Assembly (NCBI GenBank): GCA_918026815.1
Contig: CAKJVC010000017.1
Location: 744,001 to 808,000, forward strand
DNA: 64,000 nucleotides
Direction: 5' to 3'
Origin: Chalara sp. BL73
Lineage: Eukaryota > Ascomycota > Leotiomycetes > Helotiales
In this document: positions 59,221-64,000 of the stretch, piece after piece
How the letters are laid out: every line of letters starts with the position of its first letter
Numbering within the stretch: position 1 is the stretch's first letter
Notes under the pieces: model-generated
Database searches by the model: none
Seen by the model: only the letters and a program-made list of their open reading frames with translations
What the model was told of the DNA's origin: nothing
Position numbers and translations under genes: made by a program

Positions 59221-60121
59221 ATGATGTTGTCGTCCCTCTATGTGGTGCTCGTTTGGCTGCTCGTTAGTCCATTCGATACCGTCGTCGCCCAAGAAAGGCA
59301 TGACGATACTTCACCCAGTACTTATTTGCCAGATCAGCCGACTGTGAGTCGTCAGGCTAATGAATTCGGTAGCCCCAGCATTACCTACGAAGATTGGAGC
59401 CGTTCTCTTCCCCTCCTTTCAAGCACTTGATCTTTTCGGGCCTCTTGACGCCTTGAACAGCTTGTCCTAGAACTACCCCCTAAATCTTTCCCTGGTCGCC
59501 GCCACGCTGGACCCAGTATCTACTAGGCCTCGTGAAATGAACGCGATCAACTCCACCTTCGCAGAAAGGATTCTCCCCACTCATACCTTCGACACTGCGC
59601 CAGATCTCGAGGTTCTCTTGGTCCCCGGCGGAGTCGGCACCTGGGCTCCTGACAGAAACTCTACTGTTGAATACATTAAGAAAGTCTTTCCCAGCCTCCG
59701 ATACCTGATTACAGTCTGCACAGGTTCACATCTCGCTGCTGAAGCAGGTGTCCTAGATGGCAAGAATGCAACAACTAACAAATACCTTTGGGAAATGACA
59801 GAACAATACCCAAGCGTAAACTGGATTCCACATGCGCGCTGGGTTGTTGATGGAAAGGTGTATACCGCCTCGGGGGTCAGTGCTGGAATTGATGCAGCGC
59901 TTGCTTGGATTGAGGATGTCTATGGTGCAGAGGTGGCGGCTGCTATTACCTTAGGCATGGAGTATGATAGACACACGAACTCGTCGTGGGATCCTTTTGC
60001 CGAGTATTATAATTTGACTGGAAATGCGGGAGAAAATGTTTCAGAAAGTAGATTGAAGATCTCGAGCACAATTACTGGATGGATAGGCTTCTTGGAGGCG
60101 AGACTACTCTCGTGGTATTGA
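59221..60121 (+). pseudogene. Secreted DJ-1/PfpI-family protein with an in-frame stop
   Basis: ATG followed by a signal peptide (MMLSSLYVVLVWLLVSP) and a 49-bp GT-AG intron (59344-59392, GTGAGT donor, AAG acceptor). Exon 2 opens with IGAVLFPSFQALDLFGPLDALN, the canonical start of fungal DJ-1/PfpI (isonitrile-hydratase-like) proteins. The nucleophile Cys in ITVCTGSHLAAEAGVLDG, the ARWVVDGKVYTASGVSAGID motif and an intact C-terminus follow. Codon 67 (59468-59470) is TAG, in a loop between DALNSLS and NYPLNLSLVAATLDP. The rest of 283 codons is clean. No spliceable donor lies close upstream to remove the TAG. So it is either a point nonsense mutation, a sequencing error or readthrough; an internal start at 59537 would lose the first third of the domain. 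Confidence 0.8.
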
Positions 60122-60356
60122 GCCTGATGCGGACGGAGATTTATTGACTGAGATGGTTTTGGGGACTAACATTTCCTCACGGTTGGGAATATTGATCATT
60201 AAGGAAATAGCGGACAAGAATAGAAACATGATTCGATGACAATTACTTAGTGATTTGTTTCAAGTCAAATAAATGTTTGTACTTGGATGGGGACTTTTAA
60301 TTTGGGTTTGAGCTTATATATATTTAATTAAATCGCGGGAAAACCAATAAATGCTT

Positions 60357-60511
60357 GCCTCGATGGCGCAGTGGTAACGCGTCGGTATGTCCAAACATGT
60401 ATCATAATCTCTATAATCACTCTCTAACACTTATCCAGCACTTGTATCATCAAGAGTGTTCGTCCACTCTTCGCAATGCGAAGATCCCTAGTTCAATTCT
60501 GGGTCGAGGCA
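60357..60511 (+). tRNA. tRNA gene with about 80-nt insertion in the anticodon arm (isotype uncertain)
   Basis: The acceptor stem GCCTCGA pairs perfectly with TCGAGGC at 60504-60510, followed by discriminator A. A box TGGCGCAGTGGTAACGC and B box AGTTCAATTCT are in place; the T-arm CCTAG-TTCAATT-CTGGG pairs fully. A run of Ts at 60515-60520 is a Pol III terminator. The body matches fungal elongator Met tRNA in feel, but the anticodon arm is interrupted. One fold gives loop GTCCAAA (anticodon CCA, Trp) with four of five stem pairs; another places CATAATC inside the insert. The insert contains a 7-bp hairpin (AAGAGTG/CACTCTT) and CTTCGC-AAT-GCGAAG at its 3' junction. Known fungal tRNA introns are normally shorter. 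The gene is probable; the amino acid is not assigned. Confidence 0.75.
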
Positions 60512-61120
60512 TACTTTTTTCATTGCTGGGTTTAGTTCCAACACCTTGTTAAAGGGGGGTTTTTTTATTGTCTTAGCTCGATCCAAAAGGAAGTGGAAAG
60601 TGGTGCTTTCGCTTGATACTTTCTGGCTACAATATTGCAATGTGAAAGGACAAGTTTTTGATTTTTGTGGATTTCATGTCTCAAGGCTCACAGGCCTTAG
60701 GACTCGCTTAGCAGCCCCTGAGACAGTCTCCAACATTCACATCTTGGTGACTCAAAGTATAGGCCGTGTAGTCTTGTTTAGAAATTATAGAGGACTGTGC
60801 GAAAAGTTGACCTGGGCGATACCTCTGAAGTTCCAAGAATCCAATTGGCTGCTCCTCATTCTGCAAATCCATTAATTAGGCATCACCTGCAAGCCATCAC
60901 TGGGACCTGAGCAAAAGAAGAGCAATTAACGCGTCCGCGTTCCCTTCGCGAACCGCGTCTCGCTTGACTTTCTAACTTCCAAGCTAACTTTCCCAGCTGA
61001 CTCCGGACTCCATCCTTTCGACATCAATTCTTCCTAAGCTACCTCAATATACTGCAATTGAACCTCCTATACCTTACTTCAAATCATATCAAGCTGTCTT
61101 TTCTACTCCGTACATTCACA
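60512..61120. other. Intergenic region between tRNA gene and UNG
   Basis: Poly-T terminator at 60515-60520 and a second T-run near 60561. No gene seen; sequence from about 60930 is the likely UNG promoter and leader. Confidence 0.45.
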
Positions 61121-62166
61121 ATGTCATTGAAACGCAAGGCTGGAGATCTTGCCTTGACCGATGCTAAGAAGACAAAAACTAACTCCACCATAACCTCCTT
61201 CTTCAAAGCTCCAAAACCCAAGACTCCTACATCTGCAAAGCCGACGGATAAGAGTAGCCTTGAGCCAAGTTCTTCTGCTCCCGAAGGTTCCATTCCTGCC
61301 TCCTCACCAACCCCTGTCGTTGAGACTGAATGGAAGAAGAAATGGCTGGATAGCCTAACAGAGGAGCAGAAGAACTTACTTGTCTTGGAGATTGAGACTT
61401 TGCACGATAGCTGGCTCAAGGAGCTGAAAGATGAGATTAAGAGCTCTAGCTTTTTGGAGTTGAAGCGGTTCCTAAAGCGTGAGCACGACAGCGGCAAGAA
61501 AATCTTCCCACCTGCTCAAGACGTCTACGCCTGGTATTACCATCTACCCTCACCTAACCTGCAATACTAAAATATAAAAGGTCCCGCCACACACCTCTCA
61601 ACACCGTCAAAGCAGTAATCGTTGGTCAAGATCCCTACCACAATGACCGACAAGCCCATGGCCTCTGCTTCTCCGTCCAAGCACCAACGCCCGCACCCCC
61701 TTCCCTCGTCAACATCTACAAGTGCTTGAAGAACGACTACCCTTCCTTCCAGCCCCCTCCAAACCGCTCCGGCTTGCTCACACCCTGGGCAGACCGCGGC
61801 GTACTCCTCCTGAACACCTGTCTTACAGTCCGTGCTCACGAAGCGAACTCGCACAGCAACCGTGGCTGGGAGAAATTCACGCAAAAGGTCATTGACATTG
61901 TGGATAAAAAACGGACGAGAGGTGTGGTGTTCCTGGCGTGGGGTTCGCCGGCAGCGAAGAGAGTCGCCAAGGTAAATAAGGAGAAACATTGTGTTTTGTT
62001 AAGTGTGCATCCTAGTCCATTGAGTGCCCAACGCGGGTGGTTTGAATGTGGCCATTTTAAGAAGACGAACGAGTGGTTGAAGCAAAGATATGGCGAGGAT
62101 GAGGAGATTGATTGGAATTTGGGGGATAAGGTTGCTGAGGCGGCCGCCTCGACTGCTAAGGGCTAA
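61121..62166 (+). CDS. UNG1: Uracil-DNA glycosylase
   Basis: Removes uracil from DNA at the start of base excision repair. Two exons (61121-61533 and 61581-62166), 47-bp intron with an AAG acceptor, 332 residues. N-terminal tail contains KRK basic residues and STITSFFK, a PIP-box-like motif for PCNA as in human UNG2 and related enzymes. Catalytic water-activating Asp-155 lies in GQDPYHN, the uracil-binding LLLN in RGVLLLNTCL and the DNA-intercalating HPSPLS loop near the C-terminus are all present. The intron splits the Trp codon of VYAW, and without it the catalytic frame is lost. Nuclear and mitochondrial targeting are not separated clearly. Convergent with the DUF3140 gene, 177 bp apart. 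Confidence 0.96.
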
Positions 62167-62343
62167 TGCCTCGCTCATGGAGGCGTGAGAGGAGAGGTGT
62201 ATCTATATGGAGCCAATGGTGTCTTGGAGATGAGGCGTTGTGGTGGTCGATTTGAGCTTTCATTTGTCTTTTCTATGGGCTTATACAAAAACAAAATCAT
62301 GGATCAGATTACACAATACAGAATACAAGTTAGAGTACAGGAA

Positions 62344-62854
62344 TCATGCCTTTTGGGCATCATGTCCCCAATTCTTCAAGCTCTTATAACTCTTGCTGTC
62401 CGTATTCTTCTTCGCGGACTCCTCTTGCGCTAGATGCCGCTTGCAATATGCGACTACCTTCCTCATATGTTGGAGGTCATCTGCTCCTTATCAGCAACCC
62501 ACAATTTCCCGTCTCTCGTGCAAGCATACCTTCATCATACTTCTCTGGATCTTTCTTCAGATTCTTCTTCAAGATCTCCACGATTTTCGTCCCACTGTAT
62601 GTCTCATGATTAGGATCTTCTAGTAGTCCATAGGCAGAAAGGAAAGAAATACCTGTCATGCCCAAAAGTCTCCCCACTCCCATCATCTTTCGCCCATCCC
62701 GAACTGGTTGAGTTCTCTGTATCAAGCCATTCCTCGAGCTCAGAAGCTGTCATGTTGACCAGCTCGTTAAATTCTCTAAGTAGGTTCAGACTTTCATTTT
62801 CTCTAGGCAGTAAGGAGAGACGAACCGAATAACTGTTTTCTCGGACTTGACCAT
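62344..62854 (-). CDS. DUF3140 family protein (117 aa), four exons
   Basis: Exons 62854-62826, 62775-62653, 62594-62530 and 62480-62344 join in phase to 117 residues: MVKSEKTVIR, EFNELVNMTASELEEWL..., SGTKIVEILKKN..., DDLQHMRKVVAYCKRHL... to the stop. Introns are 50, 58 and 49 bp, with GTTCGT, GTATTT and GTATGC donors. The pattern NMTASELEEWL, SGWAKDDGSGET, GTKIVEILKKN, HMRKVV-YCKRHLAQE and SYKSLKNWGHD matches the small DUF3140 family of fungi and bacteria; function unknown though sometimes labelled DNA-binding. The acceptor of exon 4 could shift by three or six bases without changing frame. Open-frame scans miss it because every exon is short. Confidence 0.85.
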
Positions 62855-64000
62855 TTTGCTTTATTTACGATCGAAGGACTTTTGTACCGGGCTTTTGATA
62901 TCTCAGATTAAATATGAGAGATATGATTGGGAATTTCTTAGTGAATGCGGTTGTTCGAGGTGTGAGAGTCTTTGACGTCATGACTGGACAGCCACTTTGT
63001 TCACGGACTTATTGGTAACTTGCATGCTCGATACTTTATTCGGTGTCTTTAAATACTTTGGTAAACTATGGACCTACTATTCTTTCAATTATGATACTGG
63101 TTACAACTAAGCTATGGTAGCACACGGGTCGAAAGATGTATAAAAAAGTATAATATTTTATGCCTCCTCAACAAAACTTGAACAGCAGAAAAATTTATCA
63201 AACCTCAAGGTGAAGTAGAGTTTTTCAATATAACTCCGTCATGTTTTACATGGTTTCGTAAGGCAGGCGGTATATTAAGGAAAATATTGAATCTTCAATA
63301 GTCACAAGAATGAATTGATACCATCCAGCTCCACTCCGCCCCAATTCTTCATCATATGTCCATCTGCTATAAATATCTGCCTTGCTGTCATTCAACATCA
63401 TGTCTTTGATATTTCGTATCCAAGAATGTAAAGAACCCATAGTACTAAAAAAACAGCTTATTACACATGTCTAATCTGCCACAAAATAAGCATGGCTCAT
63501 AGCTGGTTCCGGACATTGCCTGCTCTACTTCGTATCTTTCTTTTAGCCCTTAGAGGATTAATACTCTCCCTTTCCTTTGCCTTTATACTTAGCTAAGATG
63601 AAAACTGCTTCCCCAGTAGTGCGTTACATTTCGAAAAATGGGAGTTCGCTTGACCGTTATTGTACGGATAAAGAAACCATTTCGATATATGGCCATTATC
63701 AATTGGTGCAAAAACCACTTATGAATGCGATTTCCCAGAGATATAGAGAAATAGTAGCATGCAAGCCATAGGGGGTAGGAGGGTTAGTTGCAACTCAGCT
63801 ACCTCTGCAACATTAAGTCATTATATTTCTTGCCTGTGATGCTTGGGAAATAGGAAGTTTTTGTGCTCGCACATATAATTAATGCTTATGAGGCACAATT
63901 GAAAAGTTTTTTCCAACATTAAAGTGTTGCTGTCTTTATACTCGTTCTTAAATTCACTTGAACATTGTTGCTAACGGAGGATCTCAAGTTATCATCTATA
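62855..64000. other. Right-edge intergenic region
   Basis: A minus-strand frame of 64 codons (63246-63440, MGSLHSWIRNIKDMML) with sequence resembling a protein fragment (YSRWTYDEELGRSGAGWYQF) could be part of a gene; splice partners were not found. Otherwise nothing seen. Confidence 0.35.

Noticed and set aside
1..64000. CRISPR arrays, prophage, intact transposon, rRNA, or a secondary-metabolite cluster backbone
   Set aside because: No regularly spaced repeats, no transposase, reverse transcriptase or integrase frame, no rRNA sequence, and no polyketide synthase, peptide synthetase or terpene synthase motif was seen on either strand.

Overview
The window is nuclear DNA of a filamentous ascomycete (Pezizomycotina). 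The evidence is intron-rich genes with mostly 45-66 bp GT-AG introns, HET, hydrophobin, LysM and hybrid histidine kinase genes, and a single-chain urease. Gene content and style fit a leotiomycete, but that is an inference. All exon models were built by eye, checking splice sites and reading-frame phase.

Layout: 1-1568 holds the 3' part of a urease gene. 2426-3859 is an epoxide hydrolase broken by one extra base. 6563-8495 (-) is a PH-domain (Meu6-like) Ala/Glu/Lys-rich protein. 12526-14687 and 17243-18159 encode an unknown 662-aa protein and a tetraspan membrane protein. 19881-24370 is a hybrid histidine kinase with a GC-AG intron. 25264-26454 is a short-chain dehydrogenase.

From about 27 to 40 kb the window is an accessory, decaying region. 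It has a small unknown gene (27145-27801, -), a GH55-like/LysM relic (27857-29482), an unknown gene (29950-30681, -), a sugar-transporter relic (about 31.8 kb), a metallo-beta-lactamase-fold hydrolase (32669-33550, -), an intact tautomerase (34295-34732) with a decayed inverted paralogue (35925-36397, -), the housekeeping ADE8-type GAR formyltransferase (37068-37820), and an alpha/beta-hydrolase relic (38919-39640). Trp codons turned into stops suggest G:C to A:T decay, as in repeat-induced point mutation. Two copies of a 19-bp motif, each behind a hairpin, sit at 32.1 and 38.4 kb in direct orientation.

40217-46335 carries a HET-domain protein, an acyl-protein-thioesterase-like hydrolase and an aminoglycoside-phosphotransferase-like protein with a degenerate HNH-like N-terminus. 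46890-47821 (-) is a FAR-17a/AIG1-type membrane hydrolase. 50501-52742 is a coiled-coil/proline-rich fungal protein. 53359-54011 (-) is a class I-like hydrophobin with a long proline-rich spacer.

The right end is more housekeeping: an F-box protein (55059-56629, -) divergent from an Mtm1-type mitochondrial carrier (57047-58319), a DJ-1/PfpI protein with one in-frame stop, a tRNA gene with an unusually long insertion in its anticodon arm (60357-60511), uracil-DNA glycosylase (61121-62166), and a four-exon DUF3140 gene (62344-62854, -).

I see no operons, CRISPR arrays, phage or clear intact transposon. The genes do not form one pathway. The strongest leads are the tRNA gene, the tautomerase pair, the repeat-flanked block at 32-38 kb and the single-base-broken enzymes.
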